Assembly: GCA_036571765.1 (NCBI GenBank) | Contig: BROE01000024.1 | Location: 3,933,261 to 3,997,260, forward strand | DNA length: 64,000 nt | Source: Plecoglossus altivelis | Taxonomy: Eukaryota > Chordata > Actinopteri > Osmeriformes > Plecoglossidae | Direction of reading: 5' to 3' | Shown: piece after piece, positions 1 through 11,053 of the stretch | Position numbering within the stretch: position 1 is the first letter of the stretch | How the letters are laid out: every line of letters starts with the position of its first letter | Made by a program: the position numbers and the translations under genes | The notes under the pieces: generated by a model | Told to the model about the DNA's origin: nothing | Seen by the model: only the letters and a program-made list of their open reading frames with translations | The model's database searches: none

Positions 1-215
1 TGTGGGCTGGCAGTATGCCATTCCACAGACATAAGCTGCCAATGGGTGCGTGTGCTGTATCTTAAGTGTGCATTGACACAATATGTAATAATACTATTGT
101 TGCACTCCAAAGCAGTCAGCTGCTTCATGCATGTTTGATGTTCATAGATACTGTTGTTCTGTTGTTTAAAGGGGTTTACCTCTGTGATTCTTTTAATATT
201 ATTATTGTTCCTTAA

Positions 216-301
216 TTGTATGTATGTATGTATGTATGTATGTATGTATGTATGTATGTATGTATGTATGTATGTATGTATGTATGTATGTATGTATGTA
301 T
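216..301. repeat. (TGTA)n tetranucleotide microsatellite
   Basis: About 20 uninterrupted copies of a TGTA/ATGT unit lie directly upstream of the first chemokine exon in the window, ending about 45 bp before its acceptor. Confidence 0.95.
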
Positions 302-346
302 TATGGTGCATGTATATAATGTGTGTTCTGTTGTTTTGTGTTTCAG

Positions 347-803
347 ACCAAAGTCACTGTTCGGCGATCGTTGTCAGCTGTTGCCGAAGTTATGACAGAA
401 AGGAGGTAACCAAGCAGGTCACCGCCTGCTACACGCAAAGTCGTGGGAGGAGCTGCACACTTCCTGCGATTCAGTAAGAACACACAAACACATATGCACC
501 TGCACACACACACATGCTTACACACAATCGTACGTGCTTACACACAAACACACCAAACATTTATCTCTTGGTCTTTCTATCAATTCCTTTTCAGACTGAA
601 GGTAGGCGAGGACATTAAATGCTTCAGTCCGAAAACACACTGGCTCAAAAAGAAGCTGAAGAAAGTAAGTGTCTAGTCTTTAAAGTACTCGAAACTGATT
701 CACAACCCTCATGCTCTAATGTAAACATATGAACAAAAAAATCATATTGTCCTTCATTTTGAAACGCTTCGTAACCTTTCTCTCTCTCTCCCTCTCTCTC
801 TTT

Positions 804-855
<52 letters not shown>

Positions 856-917
856 CTTGTCTCTGGCTCCCCTTACAGGACAATATAAAGTGTGTTCCTC
901 TACTGGGTGCTCAGTAA
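347..917 (+). CDS. CC chemokine, partial (signal-peptide exon not in window)
   Basis: Three coding exons can be joined: 347-473, 595-664 and 879-917 (stop). The first begins in phase 1, as a chemokine exon 2 does, so a signal-peptide exon is expected upstream and no candidate is visible in bases 1-346. The mature part has an adjacent CC pair (SCCRSYDRKE), a third canonical Cys in CTLPAIQLKV and a fourth in IKCFSPKTHWL, followed by a Lys-rich helix. This is the CC-chemokine fold (secreted ligand of a chemokine receptor). There are three further Cys residues: one before the CC pair, one in TACYTQ and one in the last exon. The spacing around TACYTQ...SCTLPAI recalls the CCL27/CCL28 type, but I am unsure of the subfamily. 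The last short exon adds DNIKCVPLLGAQ. Two other chemokine loci follow on the same strand. The 3' flank contains many ATTTA motifs, typical of unstable cytokine mRNAs. Confidence 0.8.
781..850. repeat. (TC)n tract serving as the polypyrimidine tract of a chemokine intron
   Basis: This CT/TC-rich tract precedes the acceptor at 875-878, so the microsatellite doubles as the pyrimidine tract of the last intron of the first chemokine locus. Confidence 0.85.
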
Positions 918-3588
918 AGGAACCTCTGAAAAAAGTGACCTGCACAGAACACTTCTATTTATGTTTTATCTTATGTATCTTTAAGTTGGGCATTATTTTC
1001 TTTGTCATACTAATTGTTTTAAGCATTATAAAGATGATCATGCAAAAGTACATTATTTTATAACTATCTTAATGTATATATTTATATTTAAAGAACACTG
1101 TGTCATTGTTCAATTGTTCTTAAGTAATATTATTTATTGGATGATATTTATTGTATTAAAAAAGTGTTTATTTGTTAAGATGCATTTCGTGGCGTTTTAT
1201 AAATCATTAAAAATGTATTTGGTACAAACATTTATTTATACCAAGTGACTCCAACTTCTTTCTTCTAGTGACAATATAGATTGAAATATATCCTTATCAG
1301 AAATATTGGAAACAAAAACATCTGTCTGTCAAAAGAAAGTGTGAACATGCGCTGGAGGTGATGTGTTCAAGCTTAATGAAAGCATTCTGGTTTACTCTGG
1401 TTTCCTTCATCATGGTGACTTGTACTGAAAACACCAAGGAGGGTGTGGATGCTTCTTTCTCAGACAGCATGAATGTGACCCCCCCCCCCACTCACTCACA
1501 CACACTCACACATCTTGGAGGACCTGGTGTTGGTTCAGGGGCTGACCTAGAGGGACATGGGTTCCAAAAGGACCATACAGGGGAAAGGGGGAGGGGGGGG
1601 GGGGGGGGGGGGGAACCGATCTCCCTCTTAAACATTTGAGATGCTAAAAACCTTTGACCCGATCAATGTTTAAACCAAACATCTTGGAGACATTCTGGAG
1701 CCATATCTCAGTAGCTTGACTGTGGTTAACACTGCATGCCATCTATGCACACTGTATGCTTCCTGTGAGCTCAATTTCCTGCTTGTACGTGTGAAGACCA
1801 TATCTGGATTTGTCTTTTTGAGAGAGGAGATGACAGAAGGAGACCGAAAGTCAATTTTACGATGACTTCCTCTTTCCCTGGAGAAAGAAAGATGGTTCAG
1901 AATGTGCAATGTTGCAAAATGTACTAAGTGGAAACAATGACAGAATGGCAGATGAACGACTGACTGGGGGGCAGGAGGTGGGGGGGGTCGGGAGCGGGGC
2001 GCTTTCGCAACAACCTGGTATCCACCGAGCTCAAATAAGCTTGCGATCCCCCCTTTCCATACTTGGGGGGGATTCTGGATGTTTCCAAATGAGGCAACCG
2101 CTGACAGACAGCAGCGGGAAGTTAGGACACCGCCACTGAGCTATTCTGATCTGCAAATCTCCACCACAAAATCCCCAACCACCCGTGACAGGAAGCAAAC
2201 GTACTCTCCTTCTCATTCTGTCCACTTCGCCTGTCGGGCGACCTCTCCTCCACACCTTTGTGTCTCTCTCCCCTTAGCTTTGCGCTTGTGTGACCCCCCC
2301 AGACCTCATCACACCTGCTGACCACCTCATTCATCGGTCGTCTGTCTGTCACCAACCTTTGCTTTGACTTCTGTCACAAGGATGCACAGGCAGCTGGCAG
2401 AAGACTGAGAATTAGCCAACAAAATGAACACTTCGCCTCCCTAGTTTGCAACAATATTGCAAACTATTAGTGAACGATCTGTTGATTCATTGAATCGTAG
2501 TAAATTACTTGTGGTAGTTACATGAAGGGTTGTACATTTAGTGCATTTGGTAGTAAGAAACATGTTTAACGCAGAGGAAATCATCGTTATCGTTAGTTTA
2601 TTAGTGGAAATTAATTTTCATTGAAACTGGTCACTGATGCCAGTGGCAGAAATTTGCTGATGTCATTGAGGCGGGGCAAGGTTAAAGGTTATGATTGTGA
2701 AGCCTCTGTGGTTGACATGACGTCCTAACCTATTGGTCATTAAGGCTTGCAGGGTTTGATTCCAGTTAGGATGATCTCATTGAAGCTTCTGAATACTGCC
2801 TGTTATTGACACAAGACAATGAAGTCGGACAACAAAGACGTACTTGCATGGAGGTGCAAATGTTACTGTAAAAGTTACTGTAAAGTATCGATTCTCTGCC
2901 TGTCTAATGAGCTGGAAAGGAAACCCCGAGATCGAGAAAAGCTGAAGGAGTTTCTCCTCTTGGTGATAGCATGTGGATGACTCAGAAGAGAGCACTCCAA
3001 TTGAAAGGGAGGACGTTTAGGAAGAAGAGGAATTACGACAGAGGAACCACTTCTGCTTTCGGTGCTCGTATAAATGTCCTGTGTCTTTGAGGTGGATCAC
3101 TGCGCTGAAGAGACGAGGAGGGAAGACCAAGAGTCCAGTTCCAGTACTGATTTGTCTGATTCAGACTATTAAAGGTACCTTTGTAGGAGCCGCTATTTAC
3201 GGAAACCTTTGAATCCGTTTGTTTGGAGTGAAACTTGGAACCCGCACTTCTGAAGATGGCTGCCTGAGAAGAAAGCTACGAGCTGGGTTGACGGTGTGGT
3301 TCCTCACAGATTTCCAGCACAGAAGCAGGTGAGACTCTTTCTAGGATTCAGGGGGAGAGAGAGATGAGTGGAGGAAAGAAAGTGGTCAATCGCAGCAGCT
3401 CAACAGCTCACTTTTCCCTTTTAGCCCTCTCTACCTTTCTTACTCTCTTTACCCCTCTTCATCTTTCTCTTTCTGCCTATTACTTTCTACATCTCACTAA
3501 CCCACCCACCCGCCCACCTCTCCATCCATCCACTTCAGTTATATCTCCCCTCCCTCCTCACATTCCCCCGTACTTACTCTCTCCCCAG
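918..3588. other. 3' flank of chemokine 1 and 5' region of chemokine 2; no firm exon
   Basis: The part near 1000-1260 is AT-rich with ATTTA and ATTAAA motifs and is probably the 3' UTR of the first chemokine. A poly-G run lies near 1590-1612. Near 3255-3327 a stretch ending in a good donor (AGCAG then GTGAGA) joins in phase to the exon at 3589, but it holds in-frame stops and no hydrophobic signal, so at most it is a non-coding or decayed first exon. Nothing else is supported. Confidence 0.5.
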
Positions 3589-4269
3589 ATGAGAAGTCTT
3601 CCTCCTGCTGTAAGACAGTGTCCAGGACAGAGATCCCGGCCCATCACAGGATACTGGGTCCAGCAGTGGAACGCTCCCTGCATTCAGGCAGTCATGTAAG
3701 GACCAGCAGCCCTTTGAGTGTCACTTGTCCTCCAACAACAAATAGCAAAATACAACCGAACCAAGCTTGAACATTGAAAATCCCATCCAGCACCAGTAAT
3801 GGTGAACGCCAGTATGAAGTTTATCAGCGGCATCCTTAAGTTGTTTCTCTCTCTCTCTCCTCACGTAGCTTACAGACTGAGAAAGGTCTGATGTGCAGTG
3901 ACCTGAAAGCCCCTTGGGTGCGTCGGAAGATCCAAGAGTTCAGGTCAGTCTTTCTTCTTCCTCCGTGACACACGGACACGCTCATGAACACCGCACACAG
4001 AAGACGATCAGGGGCATGAGATAATGACTGTAAAACCATCTTCTCTTTCCAGAAAATCCCGCCTGAGTACCGGATCTCCTCGTACCGGATCTCCTCGTAC
4101 CGGATCTCCTCGTACCTCTACTCCTCCTCCTACCTCACCCCCTTCCCCCTCTCCCTCTCTTCTCTCTCTGCTCTATCCTTCCTCTGCTAGCCCTTCGAGA
4201 ACGGCCTCTGCTGGCTTCCTTTCCTCATCCTCCACTGACTCGACCATGAAAGCTTCCACCACAGCATAG
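3589..4269 (+). pseudogene. CC chemokine with mucin-like tail and an apparent frameshift; signal exon not found
   Basis: Three exons: 3589-3695, 3869-3943 and 4053-4269 (stop). The first reads SSSCCKTVSRTEI in one frame, then RPITGYWVQQWNAPCIQAV in another. The exon is 107 nt, whereas its entry and exit phases require a length of 1 modulo 3, so one base is extra (or two are missing) near 3635-3642. The next exon continues normally with LQTEKGLMCSDLKAPWVRR, a canonical fourth-Cys and helix region. The last exon encodes about 72 residues very rich in Ser, Thr and Pro, including three tandem TGSPR units from a 15-bp repeat, then a poly-Ser stretch. Such mucin-like stalks are known on CX3CL1 and CXCL16, but I see no membrane segment here. 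No signal-peptide exon was found. Either it is a decaying gene, or the frame break is a sequencing or assembly error in an intact gene. Confidence 0.7.
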
Positions 4270-4720
4270 TAACAAACAACAGGATCCAGCCAATGTGCCT
4301 CAGAGAAGCAAAGAAAATGCTATATATTTATTATGGATGTTAACATTGATTTAGATTTGGGTACTTATTTAATTTAAAACTGCGGGTGTCTTTGTTGATT
4401 ACCATGATCATAGATGCGAGTTCAAAGTTATTTATAAAAACAGATGGAAACAATACACACTATTTATTTAACCATTATTTACAAGTGCTGTTTGTACCTT
4501 TAACATCTACGTGTTACACGTGTAAAAGTATTTATGATTTTCTAATCAGACTTTAATGGTGGCAGTTTATGGAGTCTGTTTAGTACTTGGTTTTTTAAGA
4601 AACATATTCAACATGGAATAATGTAGTAATGTAATTAATAATTGATTCACGTGAAATGATATGTCTACAACATCGATAACTTATACAGCGTGTAAATTGA
4701 CCAAAATGGAATAAACCAAC
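4270..4720 (+). promoter_or_regulatory. 3' UTR of the mucin-tailed chemokine with AU-rich elements and poly(A) signal
   Basis: The region is AT-rich, with repeated TATTTATT/ATTTA motifs near 4322-4470 that resemble cytokine instability elements. A canonical AATAAA lies at 4710-4715. The presence of ordinary 3' UTR signals suggests that transcription here was functional at least recently. Confidence 0.6.
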
Positions 4721-4866
4721 CAGAAGAATTGACACGTTATCCCAAGTGTTGTGTGCCATGTGTTTTAGAAAGTGTATGGTGAGTGGTGTGAGTGGAGCTT
4801 AAAGCAATTATGTTTGTTTACATAGCTGACATATTATACTATAATATATATATATATATATAAGTA

Positions 4867-4903
<37 letters not shown>

Positions 4904-6139
4904 GTGTGGTGTGTAGTGTGTTGGTAATTCTCGGAAAGCCCTTGGGAGCATGAGTTTACTTCAATCAATATACTGTATGTACATTGCGAATACATATACT
5001 ATAGTACTTATATGAATAATATATATATATATACACCAAATGCTTGGAACTTTCTGTCATTATGAACATCCTGAGGTAATCAACAACCATCACAGGAGTT
5101 GAAGTCTGGAAGTCTGGACCGACAGCAATATATTATATCTAGAGAATGAAACTAAATCAAGCTGTTCGTCAGTAGCTTGCCTTGTTTCTGGTGACAAGAA
5201 CTGCGAGCGCATTGTGAATGTGTCACCGTCACATGGTAACTACCACAGCTTTAATGCCTCTGTACGAGTGTGACTGTTTTTTTGGGCGTTTTTCCTCTTA
5301 TGCATTTTCCTGCTATGTGTTTGCCTTCACACTCAAAACGATGTAATGGTATCATTCTGCTTATGCTGCCTATTTGTTTGCTGCGTGTGGCTTGTCACAG
5401 GAAGTGATGTGATGAGTCAACACCTGGTTTCTACTTAGTTTTCCGTCATTGAGGCTTGCTTTACATTTCATAGGAATTTGAAACAAAGTATTAAAAAACC
5501 TATTAAGATTAATATTCGAGGGTTTCGGTTGGTTGGAGTTTGTTTAGGTGCAGCTATGTGAGAATTGGTGAAGCCCTTTATGACATTGCTTGTAATAAGG
5601 GCTATACAAGTAACATCTGATTCGATGTTTAAACATCTACTTAATAGACCAAAAGAACTGACAAGATCAAAACAATGATATTAATTTGATTGTTTCCAAC
5701 AAAAATCCAGCAAACAATAATGATGGAAGCTGTGTATAGTTTATGAACAAAACACCCAATTTTCCACAGCAAATTGGCGAAATGTTTTCGACAGGATGGC
5801 ATACACTAACAATTTTTGTGTGTCTGCGATACAGAACAAGTTGAGTACATCATGCTGGAAATGACAGTCCTTTTATATATTTTACGTATATCATTTGAAT
5901 ACGTGTCAGAAATGTTCACGCTGACCAAAACACACGTTATGTAGGTGGTTGGAGAAAAGGGGGTTGGATGTGTGAATCACACCCCCCCACCCTCACACAC
6001 ACACACACACACAAACACACACATACGCACACAAAGAGTGTACATCATTAATGTAGCATTTAAAACCAACACACTTCAAGAAAGCGACAGCTATCTTTGT
6101 ATCTGACGACCAGTCTATCGTGCGTGTCTTTCAGTCAGT
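4721..6139. other. Intergenic, AT-rich; microsatellites only
   Basis: Contains (TA)n and (GT)n tracts at about 4843-4905 and a CA tract at about 5995-6015. I see no coding signal before the start codon of the third chemokine. Confidence 0.6.
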
Positions 6140-7231
6140 ATGTCTACATTACAGGTCCTCTTTCTGGCCCTCTTGATCGCTGCATGTGCTTGCCACACCT
6201 CTGCCTTTGGCAAATGTAAGTAATCTAAATCGCACTTTTTCATTTTATAGTATTCCGTGAGTATTCGTTAATATTCAGTTTTATAATCCTACATGAGCTA
6301 GTAACTCAAATCAATACTTAGTACTCTGTTAGTATCTCTAGTTAATATTTAGTACTCTCTTAACAACTTAGGTTACTACTTAATATTCTGTTAGTACCTC
6401 TAACTAATACTTAGTACCCTGTTTGTACCTTTAGTTAATAATTACTATTCTGTTAGTACGTCTAGTTAATACTTAGTAGTACTAAGTATTAACTAGAGTA
6501 CTAACAGAGTACTAAGTTAGTACCCTGTTAGTACTTCTAATAAATACTTGTTAGTTTTATGTGTAAGACTTTTTTCTTTTTTCTGCTTCTTCATAGTCAG
6601 TATTATATTGTGTCCAATTAAAAACCTATTTAATATTATATTTTTGCATGCTGATGCAAATGCAGAGTAGCATGATAAAACACCAGGATTGGAAGTTGGC
6701 GTTAGACGTCTGTTTTTACTTCCTGTCTAATTTCTTCTGAACCTGAATAACTCGGTTTCTAATGTGGTTCAAGATTATTCAGACTCTTTAGTTGTGCTTA
6801 GCCTTCAGCAAGCACAACCTATGCATTTTGTTAAAAAAATATACAGAAATATCAGTCGTACAATTTAAAGTTAAAAAATACATCCATCTTCAAGTGACGC
6901 AAGCACACCCCACAATTTCCCCAGAAATTACACCCTCTCTAGTTATTTATTATTCAACTCTGGAATGAAGTGTGTGTCTCTCTCTCCCCCCCCCCTCTCT
7001 CCATCTTTCAGTTCGCTTGCCCACTAAGTTTAAGCCAACGTTTTGTTGTAAGAGTGTGAGAAATTGTTCTTTCAAGAACGTCAGTGAATACCTCAAAGTA
7101 AAGGCTGACCCTCCCTGCTTGGAAGCTGTTATGTAAGTCCCTGTACTCCCCCCAAACACACACGCACACATATAAACACCAACCCAAGACACACACACAC
7201 ACACGCGCACACATATAAACACCAACCCAAG

Positions 7232-7262
<31 letters not shown>

Positions 7263-7416
7263 TATAAACACCAACCCAAGACACAAACACACACACAGGT
7301 TATTTCCACTGGGTAATATCTGTGATCTGGTGTCTTACAGCTTCAAGAATGAGAGGGGACGCATCTGCTGCAATCCCAAGGCACTCTGGGTAGAGAAGAT
7401 GATGCAAAAGTTTTGA
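6140..7416 (+). CDS. CC chemokine, complete (90 aa), six-cysteine type
   Basis: Three exons: 6140-6215, 7012-7132 and 7341-7416, with phases 1 and 2 as in other CC chemokines and a total of 273 nt. Exon 1 encodes a classical signal peptide (MSTLQVLFLALLIAACACHT) followed by SAFGK. The mature chain has the CC motif in TFCCKSVRNCSF, the third Cys in PPCLEAVIF, and an unusual second adjacent pair in GRICCNPKALWVEKMM. Beyond the usual four cysteines there are thus two extra ones (in RNCSF and in ICC), which could form a third disulfide as in some other CC chemokines. The C-terminus is short (MMQKF). It is secreted and expected to act on a leukocyte G-protein-coupled receptor. It sits in tandem with two related loci, and a poly(A) signal ATTAAA lies at 7929-7934. 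I cannot assign a specific ccl number. Confidence 0.92.
6298..6545. repeat. AT-rich minisatellite with a central perfect palindrome, in intron 1 of chemokine 3
   Basis: About seven imperfect copies of a 30-36-bp unit built around TTAATACTTAGTACTCTGTT. Near 6462-6496 the array inverts: 17 nt either side of a single G are exact reverse complements, and imperfect pairing extends further on both sides. Confidence 0.85.
7155..7300. repeat. Tandem repeat, three copies, in intron 2 of chemokine 3
   Basis: Three copies of a 40-55-bp unit containing CATATAAACACCAACCCAAG separated by variable CA runs, filling most of the 208-bp intron. Confidence 0.85.
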
Positions 7417-7928
7417 TTAGTAAAAAAGTGAGAAGTCACTGTTCTCTGCTTCAATTACACTTGCAGGCATTCGTCCAACCACACACATACACGCTCTTTC
7501 ACACATACACACTCTTTCACACATACACACTCACACAAACGAACGTACACACACTCACACACAAAGAAACGTTGTTTCATCCAGTGTGTGTCTCCCCAGG
7601 CATTTCTTCGCTGAGGGGGTAGAGAAGCGTTCATCGTATTGTGATCTCTTCTGAAGAAGCAGCGAATCATCCTTTACATCAACACGTACTACTGCGTTCT
7701 ACAGTACTCAAATCTAACACCGTTCAATCTGTAATCTCCTCTTCTGTTTAAACCTGCATACGTGTGCATGCTCAAACACAACAGGCACCACCGTCACGAG
7801 AATATATGTAGTATATTTATGTAGCATCTTATGAAACATTTTACCATGCATTTTTCTATTATGACATATATCTTGAAGGTTTTCCAAGTTTTAAAATGAC
7901 TCATTGATGTACTTAACTTCCAAATGTT

Positions 7929-7934
7929 ATTAAA
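7929..7934 (+). promoter_or_regulatory. Poly(A) signal ATTAAA of chemokine 3
   Basis: ATTAAA about 510 bp after the stop codon, in AT-rich sequence. It is the first plausible signal downstream. Confidence 0.45.
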
Positions 7935-8337
7935 GAGAGGTCCATCTAATAGAGCATACTCCAGCGAGCATCTCCTTTCTTTTTCTGGTTCGTGGAACGG
8001 TGAACAAGCTGCTGTGGAGCGATTCAGCTCCTCTCAGTGGGTGCTGTTGGAACTGCAGTCTGAGATGAACAGAGGTAGAAAGTAACAGAAAGCTTTATTG
8101 GTCTCACACATGCATGCAAGAATGCAGGAGCTAAACCAAGTAAAAGTGTGGCGGAGTAGGGATGGTATTTAAAGTTGTGCTATGCATTCTTAGTGTTTAC
8201 CGTCAGAACTACCACTAGAAATGAAAAAGTAGGATATATCAACTAAGAACCAGCCCACGACGCATCAACCGTGAATAAGCTGAATGATCCATCTACTGTC
8301 ATAATATGCATCACAAATGCACAGCCGGAGTGTGATG

Positions 8338-8417
<80 letters not shown>

Positions 8418-10786
8418 AAGAGAGTGAGAGAGGGGCGCTGAGCTGAATTTCCACAGACTCTGAACCCATGCTATGTCCCTTCTGTATGTCTGATGAATGT
8501 TGCACTCACCTCCCCATCCCCACACACGCACAAACACACACAAACACGAACACAAACACGCACACAAACATGCACACACGTGAGATGGTTGGAGACAGAA
8601 CAATGGATCTGATGTGGGTTTCATAGTATTTTATTCATTGGACTACTTGTGAGTTTGGATCCTGCTGCAGATGATGCATAATTCACACCACTCTAAAAGA
8701 AAACTTCAAGATGGAGAGAGAGATAGAACATGGAAGAAAGAAGGGTTATAGAAAGGAGAGAAAGATGTGTCAACAAGAGAAGGAGGTCACATGGTACGAT
8801 GTGACGACCCCTTCAGGGTGTGGGAGAGACTGACAAAAAAGAGGGTTAAGGGAAGAGAGAGGGGGGGAGAGAGAAAGAGAGAGAAACGTGAAGAACAAGG
8901 GGGGGGGGGATACTACAGGAGTGACAGAGAGGGAGGCTGTAGGGAGGCGGGGAGAGAGACGGGTGGGTGCGATGGAGGAAGGGGGGGAGGAAGGAGAGAG
9001 GAGCAGATGGATACTGAGTTGGATGTTGATTGTGGAGTGGAAGGTGAAGGAGAAGAGGAGGAGGGACTGCTGAAGAGGAAGCAGTGAAAGAATTCAGGAG
9101 CATAGAGCAGCAGTGACAGGCTTGCTTATCTCCGAGGGCCACAGATACGTGCTGGTGGATGGAGGTATATGGAGCCACGTGAGTGTGCGTGTTCTTTTCA
9201 AATAGGTCAAACATCGTAGCCTGTGGTTGGTCAAAAGTTTATACTTACAGGACAGGAAGGAAGTGAACAGAGCAACCTGTTTTTGGCAGAGAAGGTTGAG
9301 TGTGCGTGTGAGTGAGTGTGCGTGTGAGTGAGTGTGTGTGTGTGTGTGCGCGTGTGTGAGTGGGTCAAGCAGGGCTGGAGAGGTGTGATAAACAGATGGC
9401 CATGTCCCACAAGGTACACTAAAATAAGAGTTAGTTGGTGCACACCTGTGTGAGTCTAAGTGTGTTTGTCCATCTGCGTGTGTGTGTGTGTGTGGACGTG
9501 CATGTGGGGTTGTAGAAGGGTTTGTACATTGAGCGAGCAAGTTAGGGAACATAACTTCATCTGAGTCACTGAGGCAGAACAAAAGGAACACCAGGTGTGT
9601 TTCTACTGTGTGTGTGTGTGTGTGTGCGCGCGTGCCTAAAGCACCAACCCAATTTCTGTTGAGCATGAATGTTATTGTTTTCAGCATGGAATTTAGCGAA
9701 GGATCTTAGTTTTGTTTTACTTAAATACCTTGAAAAGTTTGTTCCGACAGCACACATACAGATCGTTCTTCTATCATGCAGCAGCCAGATCATTCACTCC
9801 CATTCAAATTGTTGCATTTCTAACCACCTACCAATATCCTCTATACAGAGAAGGCATGTGTCATTTATTCCACAACACAGTCTAGATGATGCAAGAGTAT
9901 CTTGTCTGCCGCAGGTCTATTGCATAGTTTCAGTCTGTGTGAGAGCGTGAGTACGGTGGATGTGGGGGTGGGGGGGGGGAGGTGGCTGTCAGATCAGATT
10001 TAGTGCTGGATTATGCCTCAGTGGTTTCACTTCTGTGAGAATTTGTATTGGCAGAGAGTGTGTGTGTGTGTTTGTGTGTATTTGTGTGTAAAATGACACA
10101 GTAAAAGACAGTTTGAAAGTTAACTTCCTTGTTTACTTGAAACACCAACACAGAATACTGTGATTTAGAATGTGGGTGCTCCAATTTTGCTTCAGCTGAT
10201 AGAACATAGACCACCCCCACCAACCCCTACCCCTACCTCTACCCAACCCCTGCCCCCACCCTGCCCCTCCCTCACCCCAACCTCCCTACAAGCCACACCA
10301 CAGTACACACCAGAAGCAGCATTAGCAAGCATAGCAGTAACCCAGGCAACCGCTCTCCGCCGGCACCATGCCAGACAGTCCCCACAGAGCAGGGCAAACC
10401 TGGTCAGAGCAAAGCATTCAACCCTCCATGACGATGAGCTGGACCCCTTCCAGAGTAACACGGACCACAGAACAAGACACAGAACATGGCAACAGCACTG
10501 GATCCAAACATGTGTGTTCATAGCACCTGGTTCATGATGATGGGACACGCCAGCCCAGGCACTAGGTAAAAGGGGGGCATGGAAGGCTTAGAAGTCCAGA
10601 TGTGTTTCGAGAATCCCACATGACTCTTCTGCATCAGGGCCCATTTGAAATGAAGCCAGACTCTCTGCCGTGTCTCTTCCTGTCGCACGGTCACCAGACG
10701 AAACGAAGAAGAAGTGAGGCGGCGATATCTCCAGACTCCACAGGGGGCACCATCCTGACCATCTCCCAGTCTCCCTGAGCGTCCAA
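7935..10786. other. Between chemokine 3 and vipr2; vipr2 3' UTR plus microsatellites
   Basis: On the minus strand the distal part of the vipr2 transcript should lie here. Candidate AATAAA signals on that strand are at 8630-8635 and 8094-8099. The rest is GT/CA tracts (about 8337-8409 and 9300-9360), purine-rich sequence (about 8700-9080) and poly-G runs. No coding exon is supported. Confidence 0.5.
8337..8409. repeat. (GT)n microsatellite
   Basis: A nearly pure GT tract of about 70 bp with one TATG interruption. Confidence 0.95.
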
Positions 10787-10963
10787 TCACAGCATGGTGG
10801 TCTCCGTCTGCAGGATGGACTGGGCTCTGGCGTTGCGGGGGAAGTGGGGGGGGGCGTCGGTCCCGTTGAGGGTGGCGGAGGGGCCATGTAGCTGGTACTC
10901 CCTTCCCACGTAGCGCTTTAGAGACACACTCCTCCACGTTCTCCTCAGCTCCCCCTGGACCTG

Positions 10964-11053
<90 letters not shown>

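Noticed and set aside
3255..3327. Possible first exon of the mucin-tailed chemokine, ATGGCTGCC to a GTGAGA donor
   Set aside because: The frame that would join exon 2 has stops shortly after the ATG and no hydrophobic signal peptide.
10172..10548. Overlapping frames of about 120 aa on both strands near 10.2-10.5 kb
   Set aside because: Proline-rich or cysteine-rich composition, no homology, and position in the vipr2 3' UTR.
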